Assembly (NCBI GenBank): GCA_900319625.1
Contig: ONPD01000003.1
Location: 1-64,000 of the forward strand
Source: an uncultured Treponema sp.
GTDB lineage: Bacteria > Spirochaetota > Spirochaetia > Treponematales > Treponemataceae
DNA: 64,000 nucleotides
Direction: 5' to 3'
The notes beneath the pieces were generated by a model. The model saw nothing but the letters and a program-made list of their open reading frames with translations, did no database searches and had not been told where the DNA came from. Shown one piece after another: positions 47,065-56,058 of the stretch. The position numbers and the translations under genes were made by a program. Every line of letters starts with the position of its first letter. Within the stretch, counting starts at the first letter, position 1.

Positions 47065-47093
47065 TTTGCATTTATCAATATATATGGTATAAT
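47065..47093 (+). promoter_or_regulatory. Extended -10 promoter of the acidic-protein/DUF115 operon
   Basis: TATAAT at 47088-47093 is preceded by TGG, an extended -10, and by TTTGCA 17 bases upstream as a moderate -35. Transcription would start near 47100, leaving a leader of about 95 bases before the ATG at 47195. Confidence 0.5.
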
Positions 47094-47121
47094 TTTACTA
47101 AACATATTTAAAAAATCCTGA

Positions 47122-47193
47122 TTTCCCTATTTTTTTTACACGTTCATACCGATAATGAAATAGCGGAATTTTAAACTCAAAAAAGGGGAAAAA
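47122..47193 (+). promoter_or_regulatory. Leader pairing that can cover the ribosome site of the acidic protein
   Basis: TTTCCC-TA-T-run at 47122-47137 is complementary to the A-run-GGGG-AAA at 47179-47193, which holds the ribosome site (GGGG at 47185-47188). Pairing would hide the site from ribosomes, with only an imperfect AT-rich helix, so a temperature- or ligand-sensitive switch is possible. Confidence 0.4.
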
Positions 47194-47194
47194 T

Positions 47195-50100
47195 ATGAGT
47201 AAATCTGAAGAAAATACAAATGAACTTGAAAGCTACGGAGTATGGGTAAAAAATACAGCTCAGACTCCAGAAGATATTACTGACACCCAGGAGAAAACCG
47301 AAGATTCTTTGGATTTACCTGAATTTGATAACACAGATTTTTCTGATATGTTCAAAAATGACTCTGATTTTGAAACTCCTGAAGAAAAAACATCAGAAAC
47401 AACAGAAGAAAATATGTTTGCAAATGGAGAAGAACTTTCTAACGATTCCGCTACAGATGAAGTAATCCTTCACGAATACCCTGAAGATGATAACGTAGCT
47501 TTGAATACAGAAGAAACTGAAACAGAAAGCTTTGATATTCCAGAATTTTCTGATGATATAGCGGAAGAAAGTCCTGCAGAAGCTCCTGTAACAGAACAGT
47601 TTGAAGAAGCATCAGTCTCAGAAAATACAGAAGAAAATGTTTTTGAAGGCATTTCTGAAATCGAAACAGAAAATAGCTCATCATCATTAGATGAGCTTGA
47701 AATTAATACAGAAAACGTTGAAAACGATGCCGCCTTTGAAGAAATCAGCTTTGATTCTATCGACGAACCTAAGGCGGAAGAAGCTCCAAAAGAAGAAAAA
47801 GCTGCACTTGCACCGGGAGAAGAAGAAATTTCTCTTGATGACTTCCTTGAAGAAGGCTTTTCTGATGATTCAGTTGCCAGCGGTAATAACGGCTACGAAC
47901 CTGGAAAAGGCCCTGATGCAGAAAAAGCCGCAGCCCCTGCCCCATCAGCAGACGGAACTGAAGATATTTCCCTTGATGACTTTATGGATTCAGAAGATTT
48001 CGGCGTAGAAGTAACTGAAACCTCAGAGCCTGCTGCGACTGCAGAAGAAACTGTAGATGAACCACCTCTTGATATGGATATTTCTTTTGATGATTCAGCA
48101 GACACAATTGAAACTGAAGACAATAAAGTAAGTGATGATTTTTCTGACTTTACTGCGGATGATACAGAAGAATTTGACAGTGATACTGACACAGAGGAAA
48201 ACTCTTCATCTGAGGATGAAACTTATGTTGCAGACTCTTCTAGTGTTTCAACAGAAGAAGTAGACCTTTCTGACTTTGGAATTGATTCTGACGCAGAAGA
48301 AACTCCGGTTACACAGAACGTAGAAGAAAAGAAAGCCGCAGAAACAGTTGTTGATTATGATCTTGCAATCGGTGATGAGGATTCCCTTGCCTCTGCCCCT
48401 GTTATTAATGAAATAAAAACAGATGAAGAAGAAAAACCTGTAGAAGCAGAGCCTCAGCCTGTTCAGGCCGCTCAGCCGGATCCTTCTACAACTTCACTTC
48501 TTCAGCAGATTGTTGCAGAGCTTTCTGGCCTTAAAAATGATATCAATAAACTCAAATCTGAAATCGACGAGGTTAGAGAACGCGGCTCAGCTCCGGTACA
48601 GCCCCCAGTTGCCGCAGAAGTTCCGACAGAGTCTGAAGAGATTTCAATTCCAGAAGAGTCTGCAGAGTCCGAAGATATTTCAATACCCGAAGCTTCTGTA
48701 GAGACTGAAGATATTTCAATTCCTGAAACTACAGAAGAAGCTATTGTTCCTGAAGTTGAAGAAGTGGACCAGGGAGGCTTTTTCTCCGGTGATGAAGATG
48801 AAACAATAGCCTTGTCAGCAGATGAACTGACAAATATCCCTATTGATTCTGATTCTGTAATAGAAGCAGAATCTGAAGTACCTCTTGAAGAAAGCTTTGA
48901 AACAGAAAGTCAGGATTCCCTTGCAGAATCTCTTGCAGCCCCAATAGAAGATGAGGCATTAGCAGCAGAAGGCGAAGCATTACCAACAGAAGATGAGGCA
49001 TTACCAACAGAAGGCGAAGCATTACCAGCAGAAGATTCCGGTTCAGGCTTCTTTACAGATGATGGTGATGAAACAATTGCCCTTTCCGGCGATGAGCTTA
49101 CAAACATTATGAATACTTCTGAACTTTCAGAATCAGACGGAGAGGCAGAAGAAAGTGTAAGCGAAGAGCCTGTAGTTGAAGATAACATCGTTGAACCAGA
49201 GCCTTTTGTATCAGAAGAAACAGCTGTTTCTGAAGAAGAAGTTCAGACAGAAGAGATTCCTGAAGAAACAATTGTAGAAGAAACTTTTGAAGAACCGGTT
49301 CTTTCGGATACAAGCATCGATGATAGCGTAGCTCCTTCAGAAGACATTACCTTTGATTTTGAAGATAAAAATCTTGAAGAGCCTGATATTGAAAATATCC
49401 ATCTTGATGATATGGATAATTCAGAGCTTCCTGAGGAAATTTCAATTCCAAAAGAAGATGACAATTTCTTTGTTGAATCAACATCTTCTGATTTTATGGA
49501 TTCAATCAATTCTGTTTCAGAAGAACAGACTGAAGAAATTTCTGAGCCAGAATCAGATGACACTATCGAAGAAGCTATAGCAGAAGAGGCTCCTGTTACA
49601 GAAAGAGCTGAAGCTGATACAGTTACTTTTGAAACAACTGACACAATTTTTGAAGAGCCGGCAGAAAAATCAGAAGAAAATGACGTCGAATTTGATTCTC
49701 CAGATACCCTTTTTGAAGAACACTTCGATACAACAGATACAATTCTTTCAGACATAGAAGAAGCTCCTGCAATTCAGGAAGAAGCTCCTGCAATTCAGGA
49801 AGAAGTTCCGGCTCCACAGGAAGCTGCCCCTGCACCACAGGAAGCAAGTCAACCGGAAGAAGCAAAAGAAGACAATTCACTGGAAGACGTATTCAGTGAA
49901 GCAGCTTCTGAAGCCTTCAATGATGTAGACACAAGCTTTGAACCGGTAGAAGCTGAGGAAAGTGAAGCAGCTGAAACAGAAGCCGCACCTGAAGTTTCGG
50001 AAATTGCCGCTGTAACAGAAGCCCCAGAGCAGGCAAGCGAAGAGCCTGTTGAGGATAACGAAGTTCCTACAGTAGAAAAGGTAATTTCTCAGTCAAGTGA

Positions 50101-50362
50101 AGCTAATATCGATTCAAACTTTGCTGAGGTAGACAACCTTGATACAAATATTACAGCAGATAATATCGATTATCTTAATTCTGATAAGGATGCTGCCTCT
50201 AAGAAGGCTTCCAATGAAGATTTGAAACGTGATATTAAATCAGTTCTTCTTTATATGGATCAGCTTCTGGAAAACCTTCCGGAAGAAAAGATTATGGAAT
50301 TCGCAAAATCTGATGAATTTGTAACATACAAAAAGCTCTTCTCTGAATTAGGATTGTCTTAA
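47195..50362 (+). CDS. Very large acidic repeat protein, unknown function
   Basis: I do not recognise this 1055-residue protein. It is extremely rich in Glu, Asp and Ser, with no signal peptide or membrane helix, so it is probably cytoplasmic and largely disordered. Repeats include four ISIPE units (about 485-525), a motif DETIALS-DELTNI twice (near 532 and 622, each after GFF), four seven-residue EALPTED units (587-614) and APAIQEE units (about 855-885). A folded helical piece closes the protein (about 1006-1055: DLKRDIKSVLLYMDQLLENL, then DEFVTYKKLFSELGL). It heads a unit with two DUF115 genes. It may be a scaffold for the C-terminal helix's partner. Confidence 0.75.
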   Translation: MSKSEENTNELESYGVWVKNTAQTPEDITDTQEKTEDSLDLPEFDNTDFSDMFKNDSDFETPEEKTSETTEENMFANGEELSNDSATDEVILHEYPEDDNVALNTEETETESFDIPEFSDDIAEESPAEAPVTEQFEEASVSENTEENVFEGISEIETENSSSSLDELEINTENVENDAAFEEISFDSIDEPKAEEAPKEEKAALAPGEEEISLDDFLEEGFSDDSVASGNNGYEPGKGPDAEKAAAPAPSADGTEDISLDDFMDSEDFGVEVTETSEPAATAEETVDEPPLDMDISFDDSADTIETEDNKVSDDFSDFTADDTEEFDSDTDTEENSSSEDETYVADSSSVSTEEVDLSDFGIDSDAEETPVTQNVEEKKAAETVVDYDLAIGDEDSLASAPVINEIKTDEEEKPVEAEPQPVQAAQPDPSTTSLLQQIVAELSGLKNDINKLKSEIDEVRERGSAPVQPPVAAEVPTESEEISIPEESAESEDISIPEASVETEDISIPETTEEAIVPEVEEVDQGGFFSGDEDETIALSADELTNIPIDSDSVIEAESEVPLEESFETESQDSLAESLAAPIEDEALAAEGEALPTEDEALPTEGEALPAEDSGSGFFTDDGDETIALSGDELTNIMNTSELSESDGEAEESVSEEPVVEDNIVEPEPFVSEETAVSEEEVQTEEIPEETIVEETFEEPVLSDTSIDDSVAPSEDITFDFEDKNLEEPDIENIHLDDMDNSELPEEISIPKEDDNFFVESTSSDFMDSINSVSEEQTEEISEPESDDTIEEAIAEEAPVTERAEADTVTFETTDTIFEEPAEKSEENDVEFDSPDTLFEEHFDTTDTILSDIEEAPAIQEEAPAIQEEVPAPQEAAPAPQEASQPEEAKEDNSLEDVFSEAASEAFNDVDTSFEPVEAEESEAAETEAAPEVSEIAAVTEAPEQASEEPVEDNEVPTVEKVISQSSEANIDSNFAEVDNLDTNITADNIDYLNSDKDAASKKASNEDLKRDIKSVLLYMDQLLENLPEEKIMEFAKSDEFVTYKKLFSELGLS
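48953..49036 (+). repeat. Four 21-bp tandem repeats inside the acidic-protein gene
   Basis: Four 21-base units (GAGGCATTACCAACAGAAGR-like) code EALPTED variants. High similarity between units suggests recent expansion and possible length variation. Confidence 0.8.
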
Positions 50363-50364
50363 TC

Positions 50365-51165
50365 ATGGGCCTGCTTTCGAGATTATCAGCTGTTAATTTA
50401 AATGCTGACAAATCATCATTTGATGCTTTTTTAAAAAAGTTTAATATAGACTGCATTTTTGAGCTTAAGTATTATTCCTACTATTACTTCTGCTCAAAAA
50501 GCTTTGGTCTTGATGCTGATTCGATTTTACAGTCAAATTCCTCAAAGGATTTCTGGGACGGACTTATCACTAAGGAACATGAAATTTTTAATTTCTTCAA
50601 GGCTGATAATTCAATTGCGCCCTTTCTTCAGCTTTTTTCACAGGAACAGAGAGATACTTTAGAGGCAATTTCGATTTATAAATACAGTGAAGATTCAATT
50701 CTCGTTTTATGCAATAAACCGCTTTCTGATGAGATAATTTCAGGCTACCCTCTTGTGAAGGAGGAGGCACATTCTCATCTAAGCCAAATCCAGGCTCATA
50801 TTGATCAGCAGGACAGGCTCAATCTCTTTTCTATTGACTTTACAGAAAGTGTTGAAAACATAGGTGAAGAAAAATTAAAAAATAATGAAAGCCTTAAATT
50901 AGAATATGAAAAGGTTCTTTATAACGAACTTTTTACAAGACTTCAGTTCTATTTTTCAAGCCCTTCTGCAGTGGCAAGGACATCAAAATCAGCGGCAAAC
51001 ATCCTTTTTATTTCTAAAAGTGAAATTTCACAGGATTTAATTCTTTCTCAGCTTATAAAGCTTTTTTCAAAAGTAACCGGTGCCTCGGCTGAACTTATAA
51101 GCTTTAATTTTCTTGGACAAAGTCATTCAATTACGGAAATCAAAGAATTTCTGAAGGTGATTTAA
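50365..51165 (+). CDS. Unrecognised cytoplasmic protein in the DUF115 operon
   Basis: The 266-residue protein starts two bases after the acidic-protein stop and ends directly before the first DUF115 gene, so all are surely co-transcribed. It is a mixed alpha/beta protein without signal or membrane segments. Notable stretches are NIDCIFELKYYSYYYFCSKS near the start and KVTGASAELISFNFLGQSHS near the end. I see no catalytic motif and no family I can name. Its fixed position suggests a partner of the DUF115 proteins or of the acidic protein. Confidence 0.65.
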   Translation: MGLLSRLSAVNLNADKSSFDAFLKKFNIDCIFELKYYSYYYFCSKSFGLDADSILQSNSSKDFWDGLITKEHEIFNFFKADNSIAPFLQLFSQEQRDTLEAISIYKYSEDSILVLCNKPLSDEIISGYPLVKEEAHSHLSQIQAHIDQQDRLNLFSIDFTESVENIGEEKLKNNESLKLEYEKVLYNELFTRLQFYFSSPSAVARTSKSAANILFISKSEISQDLILSQLIKLFSKVTGASAELISFNFLGQSHSITEIKEFLKVI

Positions 51166-52656
51166 TTGAATTTAGAGTTTTTGGATTCCAAAGACGGAGA
51201 TAAAACTGTAAAAGCAAACGGAATCTTTCTTCATTCTCCTTATTCACCAAAGAAGGAAGCCGACCGCTTTGTTGATTTACTCACCTGCCCTTTCAATCCA
51301 GCTTATATCGTAATTACAGAGCCAGGCCTTTCATATTGCGTAAAAGTAATCAGAAGCAAATTCCCGCAAGCTAAAGTCGGAGCCATAAGATATGTAAAAG
51401 ATTTTGACTCCTTCAATAAAGACTTTGATTTTGTATTTTACAAGGAAAAAGGCACTTCAATTAAAAATCAGCTTAATTCATATTTTTCCGAAGATAAAAT
51501 CTTTTCTGTATTTTTTATATCCTGGAAGGCATCTGAAAAAGCCTTCCCTGAGGAAAATGCAGAGACCTGGAATGAAATTAAAGAGGCCCTTGATTTTTCA
51601 AAGACACTTTTAATAACCAGACAGTTTTTTGAAGAAAAATGGCTTATAAACACTACAAACTTTATAAAGTATTCAAATGATTTTTATTCTATCAATAAAA
51701 CAAATCTTCCGCTTCTGATAACGGCATCAGGTCCAAGCCTTGAAGAAAATCTTTCAACTATTAAAGAACTTTCAAAAGCCTGCCTGATTATTGCCCTCAG
51801 CTCTTCACTTTCAGTTTTACTGAAAAACAATATAATTCCGGACTTTTGTATGACAAGTGACGGCGGCTACTGGGCAAAAGAGCATTTAAAAAAGCTGCAT
51901 AAATATAATATTCCCCTTGCTATTACAATTGAAGCTGACTGCCAGAAAAAAATACTAAAGACACATGCTCTCATTCCTATGTGCTATGAAGACGGCATTT
52001 CCCATATTTTTTGTAAAATGACAGAACTTCCCTTTATAAAAGCAAAAAGAAACGGAACAATCAGCGGGACAGCCCTTGAAACAGCGCTGGAAATTACAGA
52101 CAATAAGATATATTTTTTTGGACTGGACCTTAAGGAGGCCCGGGGCTTTCAGCACACACAGCCCAATGAACTTGAAATAAATGCCTCTATATCTGATACA
52201 AGATTAAACTCAAAGGAAAAAAGAGCGGCAAGACAGGGGCTAAAAAACCAGGCCCTGATGATTTACGAAAACTGGTTCAAGGAAAAAAAACTTCCTCAAA
52301 ATAAGGTCTTCCGCGTAATTTCAGAAAAATTAAGAAAAAACAGTCTTGGAGACATCTGTGATATTGCGCCGGAAGACTTTAATCAGATTGCAGATAAAAT
52401 CCTTGCAGAAAATAATATAAAAAAGCCAGACTGCCTTCTGAAAAAAATATCAGCCTCTAGTGAAAACAAAAATCTGAACAAAATTCTTTCATATATAAAA
52501 GAAGAGTCTGAAAGCCAGGAGTGGAAAAAATCACTTTTCCCCCTTGATTACACAGCCCTTCTTCATAATCCCCAAAACGAAGAAATAAAGAAAAAACTTG
52601 AAAAAGAAAACTCAAGATTGTGTGAAAAATTACAGAAAATTTTAATAGATGAATAA
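51166..52656 (+). CDS. DUF115 (MptE-like/Maf-type) motility-associated glycosyltransferase-family protein, copy 1
   Basis: The start is TTG directly after the previous stop, eight bases behind a GAAGGTGA site. The 496-residue protein has a short N-terminal domain (FLHSPYSPKKEADRFVDLL) and a DUF115 core with LITASGPSLEENLSTIKELS, ALSSSLSVLLKN and IIPDFCMTSDGGY, the nucleotide-binding pattern shared with 6-hydroxymethylpterin diphosphokinase MptE and Maf flagellin-glycosylation proteins. In motile bacteria these often modify flagellar proteins. Here the flagellar operon is about 13 kb away, so the link is an inference. It overlaps the next DUF115 gene by eight bases. Confidence 0.82.
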   Translation: MNLEFLDSKDGDKTVKANGIFLHSPYSPKKEADRFVDLLTCPFNPAYIVITEPGLSYCVKVIRSKFPQAKVGAIRYVKDFDSFNKDFDFVFYKEKGTSIKNQLNSYFSEDKIFSVFFISWKASEKAFPEENAETWNEIKEALDFSKTLLITRQFFEEKWLINTTNFIKYSNDFYSINKTNLPLLITASGPSLEENLSTIKELSKACLIIALSSSLSVLLKNNIIPDFCMTSDGGYWAKEHLKKLHKYNIPLAITIEADCQKKILKTHALIPMCYEDGISHIFCKMTELPFIKAKRNGTISGTALETALEITDNKIYFFGLDLKEARGFQHTQPNELEINASISDTRLNSKEKRAARQGLKNQALMIYENWFKEKKLPQNKVFRVISEKLRKNSLGDICDIAPEDFNQIADKILAENNIKKPDCLLKKISASSENKNLNKILSYIKEESESQEWKKSLFPLDYTALLHNPQNEEIKKKLEKENSRLCEKLQKILIDE

Positions 52657-54142
52657 TTCAATTTACAGCACAGTTATCACTTCAAAAACAGGGGTGCAGC
52701 TTCCTCTATTGCAAAACGGAAAAAGCATAGAATCCCGCTATAATCCTGAACGGGAAGCAGAAAGTCAGCTTTTACAATTTGAAAAAAATACTGCGTTTTT
52801 TCTGGTAATTGGAATTGGAAGCGGAATACTGATAAAAAAAATGCTTGAAGCATTCCCTCAGGCAAAAATAATTGCCCTTGAAAACAGCCAGGCTGACATA
52901 GAATTTCTGACAGGGCTTTCCTTAATTAAAGAAATTCAAAAATCAGAACGGGTTATTTTTACCTGCACAGAAAAGCTTAATTCAGAGCTTTGTAAAAATT
53001 ATATTCCCGCTCTTCACGGAAACCTCAAAATTTATGAAAACCGGGTCTGGGTCTTAGAAAACAGGGATTTTTTTCAAAAAATTCAGGATGAAATAAATAA
53101 GGCTCTGGCGCAGATTTCAAGTGATTTTTCTGTTCAGGCTCATTTTGGAAAAATCTGGCAGTCAAACATAATGAAAAATCTCAAACTGGCGTCAAAGATA
53201 AGTTCAAAAACGGCAGGAGGCGGTAATAAAAATAAAGCAGCTGTAATTGCGGCTGGTCCCAGCTTCGATGAGACAATAAACCTTCTATTAAAACATGATG
53301 ATTATTATATCATCTCAACTGATACCGCTTTTTCTACCCTTCTAAAATATGGTCTTATTCCTGACGCAGTTATTTCTCTGGACGGGCAGACAGTTTCCTT
53401 CAATCACTATCTGCATAAAAATCTCAGGCAGCTCAATCAAACTGAATTCTATTTTGATCTTTCTGCAAATTTTTCAGCGGCAAAAAAAATATCAGACAAT
53501 AAGCTGAAGCTTTTTTATTTTACTTCCGGACATCCTCTTTCCTCTGCCGCAAGAAGCTTCTCGGAAAATAAAATTATTAATCTTTATTCAGGCAGCGGAA
53601 CTGTCACAATAACAGCAGTAGATCTTGCTGTAAAAAAAGGTTTCAGTCAAATAGACCTCTTTGGAGCTGATTTTTCTTATTCTAAAGGAAAAGCCTACAC
53701 AAAGGGAACTTATCTGGAAGGCCTTTATCAAATTTGGCAGACAAAAATCTTCTCCTATGAAAAACTCTTCGACAGCCTTATGTTCAGAACTGAACTTATA
53801 AAAAAGGATTTTGAGCATTTTTCAAGCCCGGTTTTAGAAAGTTATAAAGATTCTCTGGAAAATTATCTGAAAAGTATGAACTTCAGCTTCGTAAATTCCG
53901 ACAATTTATATAGAATAACCTTGAAAAAAAGCTCTCAAGAGTCAAAAACAGAGTTTATTGAAAAGGAAATTCCAAAATTTAATTATGAGGGATTTATAAA
54001 AAAGCTGAAAAGCGGCAGAGAAAGTGATTATGTTTTTCTATTGCCTTATATAGCCTGGCTTAGAAAAAAAATGAACTTTACAGACTGTAAGTTTGAGGAT
54101 TTACACAAACTTGCAAGCCAATCTTTACTCAGCTATAATTAG
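52649..54142 (+). CDS. DUF115 (MptE-like/Maf-type) motility-associated glycosyltransferase-family protein, copy 2
   Basis: The 497-residue protein is a paralogue of the preceding gene. The N-terminal domain is better preserved (SRYNPEREAESQLLQF, then FLVIGIGSGILIKKMLE and AKIIALENS), and the DUF115 core reads AAVIAAGPSFDETINLL, STDTAFSTLLKYGLIPDAVI and SLDGQTVSFNHYL. Its ATG overlaps the upstream stop. Two complete copies side by side suggest a heteromeric enzyme or two substrates. No sugar-nucleotide synthesis genes are adjacent. Confidence 0.83.
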   Translation: MNNSIYSTVITSKTGVQLPLLQNGKSIESRYNPEREAESQLLQFEKNTAFFLVIGIGSGILIKKMLEAFPQAKIIALENSQADIEFLTGLSLIKEIQKSERVIFTCTEKLNSELCKNYIPALHGNLKIYENRVWVLENRDFFQKIQDEINKALAQISSDFSVQAHFGKIWQSNIMKNLKLASKISSKTAGGGNKNKAAVIAAGPSFDETINLLLKHDDYYIISTDTAFSTLLKYGLIPDAVISLDGQTVSFNHYLHKNLRQLNQTEFYFDLSANFSAAKKISDNKLKLFYFTSGHPLSSAARSFSENKIINLYSGSGTVTITAVDLAVKKGFSQIDLFGADFSYSKGKAYTKGTYLEGLYQIWQTKIFSYEKLFDSLMFRTELIKKDFEHFSSPVLESYKDSLENYLKSMNFSFVNSDNLYRITLKKSSQESKTEFIEKEIPKFNYEGFIKKLKSGRESDYVFLLPYIAWLRKKMNFTDCKFEDLHKLASQSLLSYN

Positions 54143-54146
54143 ACCT

Positions 54147-55358
54147 ATGAAAAAAAATGTCGTTACAGTTTATTCACTTTTTGCGGTAATCATCTATATT
54201 TTTTCGGTTTTATTTTTCTGCACTTCTCTCTATAAAGAATATTCAAAAGGAAAAGAACGTACTGTAGAAGATTTCAATATAATAATGAGCCGGGTAAACC
54301 GTGAATTTGAAAAAACAAATTCTCAGGAAACTCTTGCAAGAATTCTTTGTGATTTTACTAAAAGCTCTGACAAAATTGCTGAAATCAATCTTGAAAATAA
54401 CGGCAGATATCTTTTTTCATATCCTCAGAATCCTGTGGCTGATTCAAATTACATCAAAAAGTTTTCCTACAGCTTTTCATCTATGCAGAATATTTATAAC
54501 CTGAATGCAAAACTCTATATTCTGCGCCCTTCTGTAATCTATCATTACGGAAAGATTTCCTTTTTAATCATTCTTTTTGTAACTCTGATAACCCTTCTTT
54601 TGATTTTGTATACTTCTTATTCAGAAATTTCAAAGAAGGAACCTGTAAAAGCTTCAGAAACAAAAGAAAATACAGCAAGTGAAAAAGCTTCGGAAGCAGA
54701 AACTAACCAGGGCGAAGAAGTTGACAAAGACAATAATGAAGACATCAATAATGAAGACATCAATAATGAAGAAAACTCTAATGAATCTGATGAGTCGGAA
54801 GAAGTGATAGAAGAGGATTCTGAAGCAGCTTCAGAAGAAAGCCAGGACGAGGATGAGCAGGAAGAAAGTGCGACTGATGAGGATAGCGATTCAGAAGAAA
54901 ATACAGAACCAAGCTTTGAAAAGACAGTAGAACAGGAGCTTAACAATTCAATCGCCAACGAAAAGGAATTTGCAATTTTTGTAATGAAAGTTATAGGAAT
55001 TGAGCCAACCAGTCAGGAATACAGATTAATGCTTGAACTTCTAAGTGACAGAATGAAGGTACAGGGCTTAATTTTTGAAGGAAAGAAAAATACAATCATT
55101 ATCCTTAAGCACGATACTTCCCTTGATGAAAACCTTGCCCTTGCTGAAAACACAATCAATGAAATTGAAAATACTTATGCAGAATTTAAGCCAATCTGTT
55201 ATCTTGGACTTTCAAACAGAAACCAGAGAATTGTAACTCCTCAGCGGCTTATGTTTGAAGCAGAAGCTGCCCTTAACCACGCAGAAGAAACCGAAGAAAA
55301 GGTAATTGCCTTCCGCGCAAACACAGAGCAGTATAATAATTTTATTAACCAGCAGTAG
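54147..55358 (+). CDS. Membrane protein with acidic linker and degenerate GGDEF-like domain
   Basis: The ATG at 54147 is chosen over an upstream in-frame start because it begins just after the DUF115 stop and gives a clean signal-anchor. The 403-residue protein has two membrane helices (about 6-28 and 140-165) around a periplasmic domain of about 110 residues, a very acidic linker (about 175-280) and a C-terminal domain of about 125 residues. That domain follows the GGDEF fold pattern (FAIFVMKVIGI, a strand pair at LIFEGKKNTIIILK, then CYLGLSNRNQ and LMFEAEAALNHAEE). The GGDEF residues are replaced by EGKKN, so it should not make cyclic di-GMP. Confidence 0.6.
   Translation: MKKNVVTVYSLFAVIIYIFSVLFFCTSLYKEYSKGKERTVEDFNIIMSRVNREFEKTNSQETLARILCDFTKSSDKIAEINLENNGRYLFSYPQNPVADSNYIKKFSYSFSSMQNIYNLNAKLYILRPSVIYHYGKISFLIILFVTLITLLLILYTSYSEISKKEPVKASETKENTASEKASEAETNQGEEVDKDNNEDINNEDINNEENSNESDESEEVIEEDSEAASEESQDEDEQEESATDEDSDSEENTEPSFEKTVEQELNNSIANEKEFAIFVMKVIGIEPTSQEYRLMLELLSDRMKVQGLIFEGKKNTIIILKHDTSLDENLALAENTINEIENTYAEFKPICYLGLSNRNQRIVTPQRLMFEAEAALNHAEETEEKVIAFRANTEQYNNFINQQ
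54731..54771 (+). repeat. 15-bp tandem repeat in the acidic linker
   Basis: CAATAATGAAGACAT is repeated twice plus a partial third copy, coding the NNEDI units of the linker. It is in frame, so length changes would not break the protein. Confidence 0.85.
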
Positions 55359-56058
55359 AGTTTGCTTCAGGAGCTGGATGTCTTTTATCCTCCAGCTCAT
55401 CAGAGTTTTCCAGCTCTTCATCAAAAACGCTTTTATCTTCAGCGTCCCCTTCCTCATCAAGCGGAACCTCCGAAGCCTTTTCATCATCAACAGTTTTCAA
55501 GAGGTCTTTGAATTTCTGAATATTTTCGCTGTCAGGAAATTTTTCAATAAGAATATCAAGGCTGGCACGCCCCTCTTCATAATTTTCGCGGGCAAAGTAA
55601 ACAGCAGTTAGATTTTCAAGATATTCCCGGTTATCCGGCTGCAGGAAAACAAGCTCCTTGTAGGCCCTTTCAGCCTTTTTTAAGGCTCCTGTCATTGAAT
55701 AAATATAGGCAATAGACGCTTTGATTGAATCGTTGTCCTTTTCCCGGCGCAGCAGGCGGCGGTACATTGGAAGGGCAGAATCCCAGTTTGACTGAACGGC
55801 ATAAACCTTGGCGGTTTTATAATAGGCTGCCCAGTAAATTTTTGAATTCTGCATGGCAAGCTTATAATATTCCAGTGCCTTATCGTATTTTTCAAGGGAA
55901 TAATAAACATCCCCGATATTAAGATACTCAAGATAAATGTTATCAATGGCAATCTTTTTGTCCCCTAAAATAGGGACAGGCTTTGATATGCAGGATGAGA
56001 AAATTAAAGCTGCTACAAGTGGGAGGACCTTAGCCAAGCACAACTTTTTCAATTTCAT
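55345..56058 (-). CDS. TPR lipoprotein
   Basis: The ATG at 56058 gives a proper lipoprotein signal ([22 protein letters not shown] with Cys as the lipidation site); a longer reading frame upstream adds an unlikely N-terminus. The 237-residue product has about four TPR units (for example [19 protein letters not shown] and [20 protein letters not shown]) and ends in an acidic tail. It starts inside the last 29 bases of upp and overlaps the converging GGDEF-like gene by 14 bases at its end. Such lipoproteins act as outer-membrane or periplasmic scaffolds; no function is evident. Confidence 0.75.
   Translation of the reverse strand: MKLKKLCLAKVLPLVAALIFSSCISKPVPILGDKKIAIDNIYLEYLNIGDVYYSLEKYDKALEYYKLAMQNSKIYWAAYYKTAKVYAVQSNWDSALPMYRRLLRREKDNDSIKASIAYIYSMTGALKKAERAYKELVFLQPDNREYLENLTAVYFARENYEEGRASLDILIEKFPDSENIQKFKDLLKTVDDEKASEVPLDEEGDAEDKSVFDEELENSDELEDKRHPAPEANSTAG

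Noticed and set aside
48953..49036. Regular repeats that might look like CRISPR
   Set aside because: The units are adjacent with no spacers, in frame with the acidic protein and code EALPTED repeats; no cas genes are present.
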